Part shown: one piece after another, positions 7,619-14,742 of the stretch | Numbering within the stretch: position 1 is the first letter of the stretch | Layout of the letters: the number at the start of each line of letters is the position of its first letter | Translations under genes and position numbers: made by a program | DNA from: Acidobacteriota bacterium | Lineage (GTDB): Bacteria > Acidobacteriota > Terriglobia > Bryobacterales > Bryobacteraceae | Direction of reading: 5' to 3' | NCBI GenBank assembly: GCA_023436715.1 | Contig: JAEZIJ010000100.1 | Location: 1-19,599, forward strand | DNA: 19,599 nt | Notes under the pieces: model-generated | What the model saw: the letters and a program-made list of their open reading frames with translations, nothing else | What the model was told of the DNA's origin: nothing | Database searches by the model: none

Positions 7619-8518
7619 ATGCCCGAGTTGCCGGATGTCGCGGCTTACATTACGGCGCTGGAACCGCGTGTGGCGGGGCGGCCGCTCGAACGCGTCCGGC
7701 TGGCCAGCCCGTTTCTTCTTCGGACCACGGCGCCGGCGCTCCCGGACGCTGAGGGAAGAGTTGTACGCGAGTTGCGGCGGGTGGGAAAACGGATTGCGAT
7801 CGGTCTCGAAGGCGACCTCTGGCTGGTGCTGCACCTGATGATCGCCGGCCGGCTGCATTGGAAGCCTGCCCACGCGGCTCTCAAGGGGCGGCAGAATCTG
7901 GCAGCTTTCGATTTCCCCGAGGGATCACTCACGTTTACGGAGGCCGGCGCGAAGCGGAGGGCGTCGCTCCACGTGGTGGCGGGCGAGCGCGGACTGCTCG
8001 CGATGGACCCGGGCGGCATAGACGTTCTCTCGGCCGATTTCGAGTCCTTCCGCGCCGCGCTGATACGCGAAAACCGGACTCTGAAGCGCGCGTTGACGGA
8101 TCCTCGGATCGTCAGCGGCGTCGGGAACGCGTACTCGGACGAGATTCTGCACGCCGCGCGACTCTCGCCGCTCGTCCTGACCAGCAAGTTGACGGCGGAA
8201 GAATGGGGCCGCCTCTTCTCCGCCACACGCGAGACGCTCGAACTCTGGCTCGGGCGCCTGTGCGCCGAGGCGCGTGAGCGGTTCCCGGAGAAGGTCACTG
8301 CGTTTCGCGAGGGCATGGCCGTTCACGGACGGTACGGAAAACCCTGCCCACGGTGCGGGGCGGAGATTCAGCGGATACGCTACGCGGACAGCGAGACGGA
8401 CTACTGCGCGGAGTGCCAGACCGGCGGTAGGGTGCTCGCGGACCGCGGGCTTTCACGGATGCTGGGTGTGGACTGGCCGCGCACGCTCGAGGAGCTTGAG
8501 GAGTTGCGGCGGAGGTGA
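7619..8518 (+). CDS. Fpg/Nei-family DNA glycosylase (MutM-like)
   Basis: This 299-aa protein has the complete Fpg/Nei plan. The N-terminus is MPELPDV, giving the catalytic Pro2 and Glu3; the ATG at 7619 is fixed by this, since Pro must become N-terminal, and GGAG lies 5 nt upstream. The conserved Lys sits in 'RVGKRIAIGL', and 'RIVSGVGNAYSDEILHAARLSP' is the helix-two-turn-helix. The C-terminal zinc finger has Cys243/Cys246 and Cys263/Cys266, followed by GGR with the DNA-binding Arg. The enzyme excises oxidised bases such as formamidopyrimidine and 8-oxoguanine and cleaves the abasic strand. PELPDV with LMIAGRL marks a side clade rather than classical MutM (PELPEV, LGMTGRL), so substrate preference may differ. 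It is 38 bp after the M56 sensor gene and may share its transcript. Confidence 0.9.
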   Translation: MPELPDVAAYITALEPRVAGRPLERVRLASPFLLRTTAPALPDAEGRVVRELRRVGKRIAIGLEGDLWLVLHLMIAGRLHWKPAHAALKGRQNLAAFDFPEGSLTFTEAGAKRRASLHVVAGERGLLAMDPGGIDVLSADFESFRAALIRENRTLKRALTDPRIVSGVGNAYSDEILHAARLSPLVLTSKLTAEEWGRLFSATRETLELWLGRLCAEARERFPEKVTAFREGMAVHGRYGKPCPRCGAEIQRIRYADSETDYCAECQTGGRVLADRGLSRMLGVDWPRTLEELEELRRR

Positions 8519-8553
8519 CCTGCCCCACGACGGATCGAGCCAGAGTTTCCAGG

Positions 8554-8586
8554 TATGATGGAATTAACGATTCCGCCCTCCAGGGG
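8554..8586 (+). promoter_or_regulatory. Possible -10 and SD of the amidinohydrolase gene
   Basis: TATGAT at 8554-8559 resembles a sigma70 -10 box and overlaps the upstream candidate ATG at 8555. AGGGG at 8582-8586 lies 7 nt before the ATG at 8594. Together they favour the 8594 start and an internal promoter for this gene, although no good -35 is visible. Confidence 0.3.
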
Positions 8587-8593
8587 TTGGGGC

Positions 8594-9412
8594 ATGATTC
8601 CACACCGGTTCCTGATGTGCGCACCGCGATTCTACGACGTTGGGTACGTGATCAATCCATGGATGGCGTCGAACGTTCATCGCGTCGATCGGACTCGGGC
8701 GCAGCGGCAATGGCTGGCGTTACGGACGTTTATCGAAAGCCGCGCCGATGTGAAGTTGATCGCAGCGGAACCCGAGTTGCCCGACATGGTGTTCACCGCA
8801 AATGCCGGGCTGGTCGTTGGGGATGAGGCGATTCTCAGCAGTTTCCGCTACGCCGAGCGAAAGGGAGAGGAGGAGCACTTCGCGCGCTGGTTCAGCGAGA
8901 ACGGATTCTGCGTTCGAACGCTACCTCCGGAAATCCCCTTCGAAGGCGCCGGAGACGCGCTGCTCGACCGCGAACGAGGGTGCGTGTGGATGGGATTCGG
9001 GCATCGGACAGTGCCGGATGCGAGCGTACACGTGCAGAGATGGCTGCGCGTCGAGGTGGTGACGCTTGAACTTGCGGATCCGCGCTTCTACCACCTGGAC
9101 ACCTGCTTCTGTCCTCTGCCCCGTGGCTATGTCCTGTTCTATCCCGATGCTTTCAGCGAGTCGAGCCGGGCGACGCTGGAACGGAGAATTCCACCCGGGA
9201 AGCGCATCGTCGTTGACGAGGACGATGCCAGACGTTTTGCGTGCAACGCTGTCTGCATCGGAGACCTGGTGCTGCTGAATGACGCGAGCCAGGAACTGAC
9301 CGCGTCACTGAACCGTGCAGGATTCCAGGTGCAGACGTGCGCGCTCTCCGAGTTCATGAGAGCAGGCGGCGCATCGAAGTGTTTGACGCTTCGGATCGAA
9401 GAGCCGCTGTGA
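8594..9412 (+). CDS. DDAH/arginine-dihydrolase-type amidinohydrolase
   Basis: This 272-aa member of the guanidine-modifying pentein superfamily has the substrate-binding loops 'RFLMCAPRFYDV' and 'MVFTANAGLV', the Asp/Glu loop 'EGAGDALL', the catalytic His167 in 'RFYHLDTCFCPL', and the catalytic nucleophile Cys263 in 'GGASKCLTL'. The family hydrolyses guanidino groups through a covalent thiouronium intermediate: dimethylarginine to citrulline (DDAH), or arginine to ornithine plus ammonia and CO2 (arginine dihydrolase/AgrE type). INPWM and FTANAGL are shared by both, so the substrate is open. The alternative starts at 8555/8558 add about 12 residues not expected from the family; 8594 has an AGGGG site. 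It is likely cytosolic. The convergent dehydratase gene begins only 7 bp after its stop, leaving no room for a terminator. Confidence 0.85.
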   Translation: MIPHRFLMCAPRFYDVGYVINPWMASNVHRVDRTRAQRQWLALRTFIESRADVKLIAAEPELPDMVFTANAGLVVGDEAILSSFRYAERKGEEEHFARWFSENGFCVRTLPPEIPFEGAGDALLDRERGCVWMGFGHRTVPDASVHVQRWLRVEVVTLELADPRFYHLDTCFCPLPRGYVLFYPDAFSESSRATLERRIPPGKRIVVDEDDARRFACNAVCIGDLVLLNDASQELTASLNRAGFQVQTCALSEFMRAGGASKCLTLRIEEPL

Positions 9413-9419
9413 CACACTG

Positions 9420-10712
9420 CTAGTCGAAGAAGCGGCGGTCTTCGTCTGCCAGGTGCGGTTTGGCCGCCTGGACGTTGAACGTGACACCGAGTCCGGGCTT
9501 GTCCCAAACATCGATGAAGCCACGCTTGACGATCGGGTTGGGCAAGCCGTCGATAATGTCGTACCACCACTCGGGCTGGCCGAGCGGATACTCGAAGGCG
9601 ATGTAGTTTTGCGGCAAAGCGGCCGCCATGTGAACGTGCGCGGCGAGCCCGATAAGCCCGTCGAAAATGCCGTGGGGTGCGACGAGGATGCCGTGAAGGT
9701 CGGCGTATTCGGCGATCCACTTCAGTTCCGCTATCCCGCCCACATCTTCCGGGTCGGGGCCGATGATGTTCACGGCCTGTTTTTCGATGAGATCCTTGAA
9801 GTTCTCCCGGAGGTAGATCTGTTCTCCGGTGTGAATCTGGACGGAAGTACTCTGCGTTACTTCGCGAAAAAGCTCGGCGTTGGGGTAAGTCGTGTAGTCG
9901 CCTGTAATCAGGTCTTCGAGCCATGCGATGTGGAGCGGCTCGAGCGCCCGCGCAAAGGTGATGGCGTCTTTCACTGTCCAGCCCGGTCCGCAGTCAAGCG
10001 CGAGACCGATGTCCTTGCCGAGCACTTTCTTCATGGCTTCGACGCAGGCGACGACGTGTTCGAGGCCGCGCTCCGTCAGCATGCCGCGGTTGGGGGCTCC
10101 CGTGCGGGGTTCGTCGTACCACCCGTCTTGCATGGAGCGCATCATCGCCGGATTGTGGAAGCCGACAGCCTGTTTGATGAGAGTGAAGCCCTCTTTGGCC
10201 TCCTTCATCTTCGCCATGTTCTCGGCGTAGTCCCGCGGCGTATGGCCGGTCATAGGGAAACGGACGCCGCCGTTGTAGACGCGGACGCGGTCGCGGATCT
10301 TCCCGCCGAGCAGCTTGTACACCGGGATTCCGGCTGCCTGCCCCGCGATATCCCAGAGAGCGATCTCTATCGCACTCACGGCCGAACCCCAGGGCTTGAA
10401 GGCGCCGAGGCGGCGGATTTTGAGCATGACGCGCGCGACGTCCGTCGGGTCCTCGCCGAGGATATGCTCCTTGTAGAAGAGCACCATCGGCTTGAGGTAG
10501 GCCTTGGAGGACTCGGCCTGGCCGTACCCGGAGATGCCCTGATCGGTGACGACTCGGACGACCGGGTTCCGGCCTATGACTGCGCACCGGAGGTCTGTGA
10601 TTTTGATCGGTGTGCGGGCGGTGCGTGTTTGAGCGGCGGGAGCGGACCGGGCATTCCCGGCGCCCACAGCGGCCGCTATGCCGAAGAAGCCTCTGCGCGT
10701 CCAATCAGACAT
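9420..10712 (-). CDS. Enolase-superfamily dehydratase with Tat signal (mandelate racemase/galactonate dehydratase group)
   Basis: A 430-aa protein. The N-terminus (WTRRGFFGIAAAVGAG) is a twin-arginine signal, so a folded enzyme is exported. The rest is the enolase-superfamily two-domain fold: capping domain, then a barrel with Lys180 (TLIKQ, the first Lys of the usual KxK; the second is absent), metal ligands Asp240 (ALDCG), Glu266 (WLEDL) and Glu297 (HTGEQ), and a His347 (VAPHG)/Asp323 (DPEDVGG) dyad as in the mandelate racemase subgroup. These enzymes abstract the alpha-proton of a carboxylic acid; most bacterial members dehydrate aldonic or uronic acids to 2-keto-3-deoxy acids. The gene follows the DapA-family aldolase gene by 37 bp on the same strand, fitting a sugar-acid pathway. 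The exact acid is unknown. Confidence 0.88.
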   Translation of the reverse strand: MSDWTRRGFFGIAAAVGAGNARSAPAAQTRTARTPIKITDLRCAVIGRNPVVRVVTDQGISGYGQAESSKAYLKPMVLFYKEHILGEDPTDVARVMLKIRRLGAFKPWGSAVSAIEIALWDIAGQAAGIPVYKLLGGKIRDRVRVYNGGVRFPMTGHTPRDYAENMAKMKEAKEGFTLIKQAVGFHNPAMMRSMQDGWYDEPRTGAPNRGMLTERGLEHVVACVEAMKKVLGKDIGLALDCGPGWTVKDAITFARALEPLHIAWLEDLITGDYTTYPNAELFREVTQSTSVQIHTGEQIYLRENFKDLIEKQAVNIIGPDPEDVGGIAELKWIAEYADLHGILVAPHGIFDGLIGLAAHVHMAAALPQNYIAFEYPLGQPEWWYDIIDGLPNPIVKRGFIDVWDKPGLGVTFNVQAAKPHLADEDRRFFD

Positions 10713-10733
10713 AGGATCCGATTGTACATGAGA

Positions 10734-10748
10734 GATCGTGGAACGTGG
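10734..10748. repeat. GGATCGT-type repeat, right copy next to the aldolase stop
   Basis: GATCGTGGAACGTGG lies in the 37-bp gap between the aldolase stop codon and the dehydratase start, ending 1 bp from the stop codon. The identical 15-mer recurs at 11679-11693, on the other side of the aldolase gene, within a longer tandem array. Confidence 0.7.
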
Positions 10749-10749
10749 C

Positions 10750-11652
10750 TCAGCCGGCGCAGGGCAGGTAGCCCTGCTCGCGGAGGGGCTTGAGGATTTC
10801 GGCCAGCCGGTATCTGGCTTCGGCGGGCATGGGTCCTACGGGCCGGCGGCAGTTACCGGCCGCGATGCCGGACTGGTTCATGGCCTCCTTGACGACGGAG
10901 GGGAAGGTGGCCAGGCCGAAAGCGCGGCGCAGCGGCTCCACCATCACCTGCAAACGGGCCGCGGTCTCCATGTCGCCGGCAGTGAATGCATTGTAGAGGT
11001 CGACGAAGGCGCGGGGGATCACGTTGGCGCAGGCGGTCACGGCTCCCGACGCCCCGCGCTTCAGGCCGTCGAGGATCATGTGATCCCGGCCGATGAACAC
11101 GGAGAGCCCTGCCGCGGTGTATTCGGGAATCAGGTCGAGGTTGCCGCTCGAGTCTTTTAGCCCGACGAAGTTCTCGCACTGCGCGGCAATGCGGCGGAAG
11201 ATTTCGGGCGTCAGTTCCACGCCGGTGCGCTCGGGGATGTTGTAGGCGAGCACGGGAGTGCGGACGTTGCGGCAGACCTCGGCGTAGTGGTCCACCAGTT
11301 CGTTCTCGCTCGGCTTCAGGTAGTACGGCGTAATCACCACGATGTAATCGACGCCGTCGGCTTCGGCCTTCTGCGCCAGGGCGACGGTTTCCCGCGTGGT
11401 GATGCATCCCACGTTGGCGTAGACGGGAACGCGTCCGGCGGCAGTCTGGGCGCAGAAACGGGCCGCTACTTCGCGCTCTTCGCGGTCAAGCGCGAAGAAC
11501 TCGCCCTGGCCGCCGATTACGAACAGCCCGTGAACCCCGCTCGCGATCAGCTTTTCGATGAGAAGCTGCCATGCCTTGTAGTCGATGCGTTCGTCCTCGC
11601 GGAACGGGGTGATGACGGCGGGAACTATGCCCTTGAGCGGTGGTTTCTGCAT
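10750..11652 (-). CDS. DapA/N-acetylneuraminate lyase-family aldolase
   Basis: A 300-aa class I aldolase of the DHDPS/NAL family, a cytosolic TIM barrel. The Schiff-base lysine is Lys166 in 'NFVGLKDSSGN' and the catalytic Tyr is Tyr137 in 'VLAYNIPERTG'. The substrate-carboxylate loop reads GGQGEF (47-52) where DapA has GTTGES, which argues against a true lysine-pathway DapA and for a 2-keto-acid lyase or dehydratase such as 2-keto-3-deoxy-sugar-acid aldolase. 'VITPYYLKPSENELVDHY' is family-typical. It is the first gene of a minus-strand pair with the Tat-signal dehydratase, whose expected product is this enzyme's expected substrate. No clear Shine-Dalgarno precedes the ATG at 11652. It is divergent from the dipeptidase gene across 72 bp. 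Confidence 0.9.
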   Translation of the reverse strand: MQKPPLKGIVPAVITPFREDERIDYKAWQLLIEKLIASGVHGLFVIGGQGEFFALDREEREVAARFCAQTAAGRVPVYANVGCITTRETVALAQKAEADGVDYIVVITPYYLKPSENELVDHYAEVCRNVRTPVLAYNIPERTGVELTPEIFRRIAAQCENFVGLKDSSGNLDLIPEYTAAGLSVFIGRDHMILDGLKRGASGAVTACANVIPRAFVDLYNAFTAGDMETAARLQVMVEPLRRAFGLATFPSVVKEAMNQSGIAAGNCRRPVGPMPAEARYRLAEILKPLREQGYLPCAG

Positions 11653-11670
11653 GACTCATTCTATGCCAGA

Positions 11671-11702
11671 GGATCGTGGATCGTGGAACGTGGATCGTGG
11701 AT
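11671..11702. repeat. 7-bp tandem repeat in a divergent promoter region
   Basis: Units of 7 bp: GGATCGT, GGATCGT, GGAACGT, GGATCGT, then GGAT, about 4.6 copies. They fill nearly half of the 72-bp gap between two divergent genes and share a 15-mer with 10734-10748. A 7-bp period does not match helical phasing, so it looks more like a dispersed simple-repeat element than an operator array. Confidence 0.85.
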
Positions 11703-11724
11703 AATGACCTTTGGTGGAGGAGCT

Positions 11725-13080
11725 ATGAACTACTTCGAACAGAACCGGGAGAACTTCCTCGAAACACTGAAATCCTTTCTGCGCATTCCGAGCATCAGCA
11801 CGCTCCCCGAGCACAAGCCGGACGTCCGGCGTGCCGCCGAGTTCGCCGCCAACGAACTGCGCCGCGCCGGCCTCGACAAGGTTGAACTGATTGAGGGCCG
11901 CGGGAACCCGCTGGTTTACGGCGAATGGCTCGGTGCACCGGGTAAGCCGACGGTGCTGTGTTATGGCCATTACGACGTGCAGCCGGCCGAGCCGCTGGAC
12001 GAATGGAAGTCGCCTCCGTTCGAGCCCGAAGTTCGCAACGGCAACATCTACGCGCGCGGCGCCTGCGACGACAAAGGCCAGGTGCTGATTCTGATTAAGG
12101 CCGTGGAGGGACTGCTCAAGACCAACGGCAAGCTGCCGTGCAACGTGAAGTTCCTGCTCGAAGGCGAGGAGGAAGTGGGCGGCGAGCACATTGAGAGCTA
12201 CGTGGAGAGCAAGCCGCCGCGCCTGAAGTCGGACGCCGCGGTGGTCTGCGATACGGAAATGTTCGCGCCGGACCTTCCCACGATCTGCGTGGGCCTGCGC
12301 GGCATCATCTACACAGAACTGCACGTGCAGGGGGCGGACCACGATCTGCACTCCGGCGTCTATGGCGGAGTGGCGCCGAACCCGATTCAGGCGATCGCCG
12401 AGATACTGGCGGCGTTGAAGAACCGGGACGGGCACATCACGATCCCCGGTTTTTACGACCGGGTTGAGCCGCCGAGCGAGAAGGAAAAAGAGGCATGGTC
12501 GCGGCTGCCGTTTGATGTGGACGCGTACCGGAAGGCGGAGATCGGATCGCCGGACCTCACCGGCGAAGCGGGATTCACGGTGTTCGACCGGACGTGGGCG
12601 CGGCCTACGCTCGAAGTACACGGGATTCGCGGCGGATTCGTGGGTGAGGGCGCGAAGACGGTGATTCCTGCGCGCGCGGTTGCCAAGATCAGCATGAGGC
12701 TGGTTGCGGATCAGCGGCCGGACGAGGCGTTCGAGCAGCTCAAGGCGGCGGTGGCGAAAGCGTGCCCCGCCGGCGTGACGGCCGAAGTAAAACTGATCCA
12801 CGGCGCGCGCCCATCGCTCGTGAATCCGGACAACCCGTTTGTTCATGCCGCGGCGGACGCGTTGCAGCAGGTCTTCGGCAAGAAGACGGTGTACATCCGT
12901 TCGGGCGGCTCGATCCCGATTGTGGGGTCGTTCGAGCGCAGCCTCGGCATACCGAGCGTGCTGATGGGCTTCGGCCTGCCGGACGATAACCTCCACGCGC
13001 CGAACGAGAAGTTCCACCTGGCGAATTACTACCGCGGGATAGAAGCGGTGGCGCGATACTTCGAGATCCTGGGGCGGTAA
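11725..13080 (+). CDS. M20-family zinc dipeptidase
   Basis: A 451-aa M20 metallopeptidase (carnosinase/dipeptidase and ArgE/DapE/CPG2 relatives). The zinc and catalytic residues are visible: His82-x-Asp84 in 'CYGHYDVQP', bridging Asp115 in 'RGACDDKG', the base pair of glutamates in EGEEEVGG (146-153), a ligand Asp in 'VVCDTEMF', and the final His424 in 'DNLHAPNE'. 'GGSIPIVGSFE' is the substrate-carboxylate loop. A dimerisation domain with 'HGIRGGFVGEG' is inserted in the middle as usual. The enzyme hydrolyses di- or short peptides, probably in the cytosol (no signal). I chose the ATG at 11725: a strong GGAGGAG is 2-8 nt upstream, and the in-frame extension to 11287 runs over the divergent aldolase gene. 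The stop overlaps the next start (TAATG), implying coupled translation. Confidence 0.93.
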   Translation: MNYFEQNRENFLETLKSFLRIPSISTLPEHKPDVRRAAEFAANELRRAGLDKVELIEGRGNPLVYGEWLGAPGKPTVLCYGHYDVQPAEPLDEWKSPPFEPEVRNGNIYARGACDDKGQVLILIKAVEGLLKTNGKLPCNVKFLLEGEEEVGGEHIESYVESKPPRLKSDAAVVCDTEMFAPDLPTICVGLRGIIYTELHVQGADHDLHSGVYGGVAPNPIQAIAEILAALKNRDGHITIPGFYDRVEPPSEKEKEAWSRLPFDVDAYRKAEIGSPDLTGEAGFTVFDRTWARPTLEVHGIRGGFVGEGAKTVIPARAVAKISMRLVADQRPDEAFEQLKAAVAKACPAGVTAEVKLIHGARPSLVNPDNPFVHAAADALQQVFGKKTVYIRSGGSIPIVGSFERSLGIPSVLMGFGLPDDNLHAPNEKFHLANYYRGIEAVARYFEILGR

Positions 13081-13862
13081 TGGCGATCGCGCTTGTCACC
13101 GGAGCGTCGGCCGGAATCGGCGCAACGTTCGTGCGGGCTCTGGCGGGGCGCGGCTATGACCTTATTCTGGTCGCGCGCCGCCGGGATCGCTTGGACGAAC
13201 TCGCCCGCGAGGTGGAGGGCAAGCACGGCGCGCGCACGGAAGTGATTTCGGCCGACCTGGCAACCGGCGAGGGAGTCAAAGCGGTTGAGGACCGGATCGC
13301 CGCGGTGAGACTCGACCTGCTGGTCAACAATGCCGGGTTCGGCACAATGGGCCGGTTCTGGGAAACGCCGATCGAGGGCCAGGACCAGATGCACCGCGTC
13401 CACGTGCTCGCGACGATGCGGCTCACGCGCGCGGCGCTGGCCGGAATGGTTCCGCGGGGGTCGGGCGGTGTTATCAACGTGTCCTCGGTCGCGGGGTTTG
13501 CGGCCAGCCCCGGCAATGTCAGCTACTGCGCTACCAAGCACTGGATGAACGCCTTTACCGAAGGATTGTACATGGAGTTGAAGGGCGTCGGGTCGCCGGT
13601 GAAGGTGCAGGCGCTGTGCCCTGGCTTCACATATTCCGAGTTCCACGATGTGTTGGGGATAGACCGGTCGACGATACCGGCAAGCTGGTGGCTCGAAGCG
13701 GAGTATGTCGTCAATCGATCGCTCGAGGGATTGGAGCGCGGCGAGCTTTTCGTGATTCCGTCGTTTCGATACCGCAATCTGGTGCGGTTGATTCGGCTGG
13801 CGCCAGATGGGATGCGGCGCCGGCTCACGTTGAAGTATGCGAGGCGGAGGAGGGCGAAGTAG
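13080..13862 (+). CDS. Classical SDR-family oxidoreductase
   Basis: A 260-aa short-chain dehydrogenase with the cofactor motif TGASAGIG (residues 7-14), 'ARRRDRL' after beta-2 suggesting NADP(H), NNAG, the catalytic Ser in 'INVSSVAGF', and the YxxxK pair Tyr149/Lys153 in SYCATKHW. 'LCPGFTYSEFH' replaces the usual PG-x-T. The shape is that of the DltE/YdfG-like general reductases. Start and upstream stop share one base (TAATG), so it is co-translated with the M20 peptidase; the functional link is unclear. A hairpin repeat begins directly at its stop codon and probably marks the end of the transcript. Confidence 0.9.
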   Translation: MAIALVTGASAGIGATFVRALAGRGYDLILVARRRDRLDELAREVEGKHGARTEVISADLATGEGVKAVEDRIAAVRLDLLVNNAGFGTMGRFWETPIEGQDQMHRVHVLATMRLTRAALAGMVPRGSGGVINVSSVAGFAASPGNVSYCATKHWMNAFTEGLYMELKGVGSPVKVQALCPGFTYSEFHDVLGIDRSTIPASWWLEAEYVVNRSLEGLERGELFVIPSFRYRNLVRLIRLAPDGMRRRLTLKYARRRRAK

Positions 13863-13890
13863 GGGGACAGGCCAGGAGGCCTGTCCCACT
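13863..13890. repeat. Dispersed hairpin repeat, copy 2
   Basis: The same palindrome as at 2669-2693, here with 10-bp arms GGGACAGGCC / GGCCTGTCCC around AGGA, followed by ACT. It begins directly after the TAG of the SDR gene. Relative to the upstream gene it lies in the opposite orientation to copy 1. It could act as a transcript-end stabiliser or weak terminator; there is no T-run. Confidence 0.85.
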
Positions 13891-13893
13891 CGA

Positions 13894-13908
13894 TACAATG
13901 GCTCTGTG
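13894..13908 (+). promoter_or_regulatory. Possible -10 box for a leaderless GTG start
   Basis: TACAAT (13894-13899) lies 6 bp before the GTG at 13906, the position expected for transcription starting at the start codon itself. No Shine-Dalgarno is present. The -35 position falls in the hairpin repeat and does not resemble TTGACA. Confidence 0.35.
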
Positions 13909-14733
13909 ATTGCTGAGATTGAAGGCGTAACTCTGCACCTGGCTCATCCCGATGAGATTCCGGTCCGTTGGGTCGGGCAGGAAGAGGTGATGCGCCAACT
14001 GCTGGCAGCGTGGCTGGTAGTGGACGCCCAGGACATGCCGATGTCGCCTCGGCTGATAGGCAAGCCGGGGGTCGGCAAGACCACGCTGGCCTATGCGGCC
14101 GCGAAGCGCCTCGGGCGCGACGTTTACATCATGCAGGCCACGGTGGACACGCGCCCGGAGGACCTGATCGTGCAGCCGGTCATCGAGGGCGCATCGAAAC
14201 TGCGATATGTCGCCTCGCCGCTGCTGACGGCTATGATTCGCGGCGGTGTGGCGATTCTGGACGAAGGCAACCGGATGAGCGAGAAGAGCTGGGCGAGTCT
14301 CGCGCCGCTGCTCGATACACGCAGGTATGTGGAATCGGTGGTGGCCGGAATCAAAATCAAGGCGCACCCGCAGTTCCGGCTTGTCACCACGATGAATGAC
14401 GATGCCTCGACCTTCGATCTCCCGGAGTATATCCACTCACGCCTTCAGCCGCAGATCCTGATCGACTTCCCCGAGCGCGACGAGGAGTACCAGATCCTGA
14501 AAGAAAACCTTCCGTTCGGCGAGGAACGCATACTGCAATACGTGACCGATTTCCTCCAGCAGGCCCACGCCGCCGACGAGCGCTACACCGTGCGCGACGG
14601 CATCAACATCGCCAGATTCGCCATGAAGCTGAAGAACCTGGCGACCACCGGCGAGCACGAGACACGCGCGCTTGAACTCTCGATCACGGAGACTCTGGGC
14701 CAGGAAGCGCTCCGCTATTTTCCCGGCGCATAG
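13906..14733 (+). CDS. MoxR/CbbQ-like AAA+ ATPase
   Basis: A 275-aa AAA+ ATPase starting at GTG. Motifs: Walker A GKPGVGKTT (52-60), Walker B ILDEGNR with Asp119 and Glu120, sensor-1 Asn164 in 'LVTTMND', Arg finger Arg179 in 'IHSRLQ', then an alpha-helical lid. The order and the GNR after Walker B match the AAA_5/MoxR-CbbQ-NorQ group, ring ATPases that remodel or activate a partner protein, often a VWA-domain protein coded next to them. Here no VWA gene is near; the only partner is the 605-aa protein starting 9 bp downstream. The frame is open back to 13837, but that extension runs through the hairpin repeat, so GTG 13906 is preferred; the next in-frame ATG lies far downstream and would shorten the N-terminus. 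Confidence 0.85.
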   Translation: MIAEIEGVTLHLAHPDEIPVRWVGQEEVMRQLLAAWLVVDAQDMPMSPRLIGKPGVGKTTLAYAAAKRLGRDVYIMQATVDTRPEDLIVQPVIEGASKLRYVASPLLTAMIRGGVAILDEGNRMSEKSWASLAPLLDTRRYVESVVAGIKIKAHPQFRLVTTMNDDASTFDLPEYIHSRLQPQILIDFPERDEEYQILKENLPFGEERILQYVTDFLQQAHAADERYTVRDGINIARFAMKLKNLATTGEHETRALELSITETLGQEALRYFPGA

Positions 14734-14742
14734 AATGTAGGC

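Noticed and set aside
9453..10793. 446-codon + strand open frame over the dehydratase gene
   Set aside because: The minus strand encodes all enolase-superfamily ligands and a Tat signal; the + frame has none.
11671..11702. CRISPR array
   Set aside because: Units are only 7 bp, contiguous, without spacers.
11287..11724. N-terminal extension of the M20 peptidase frame
   Set aside because: It overlaps the divergent aldolase gene and the tandem repeat and matches nothing in M20 proteins.
11656..13017. 453-codon minus-strand open frame over the M20 peptidase gene
   Set aside because: Arg/His/Leu-rich antisense shadow without motifs; the + strand has a complete M20 active site and a strong Shine-Dalgarno.
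13837..13905. N-terminal extension of the AAA+ frame from an ATG at 13837
   Set aside because: It runs through the end of the SDR gene and translates the hairpin repeat into a meaningless peptide.
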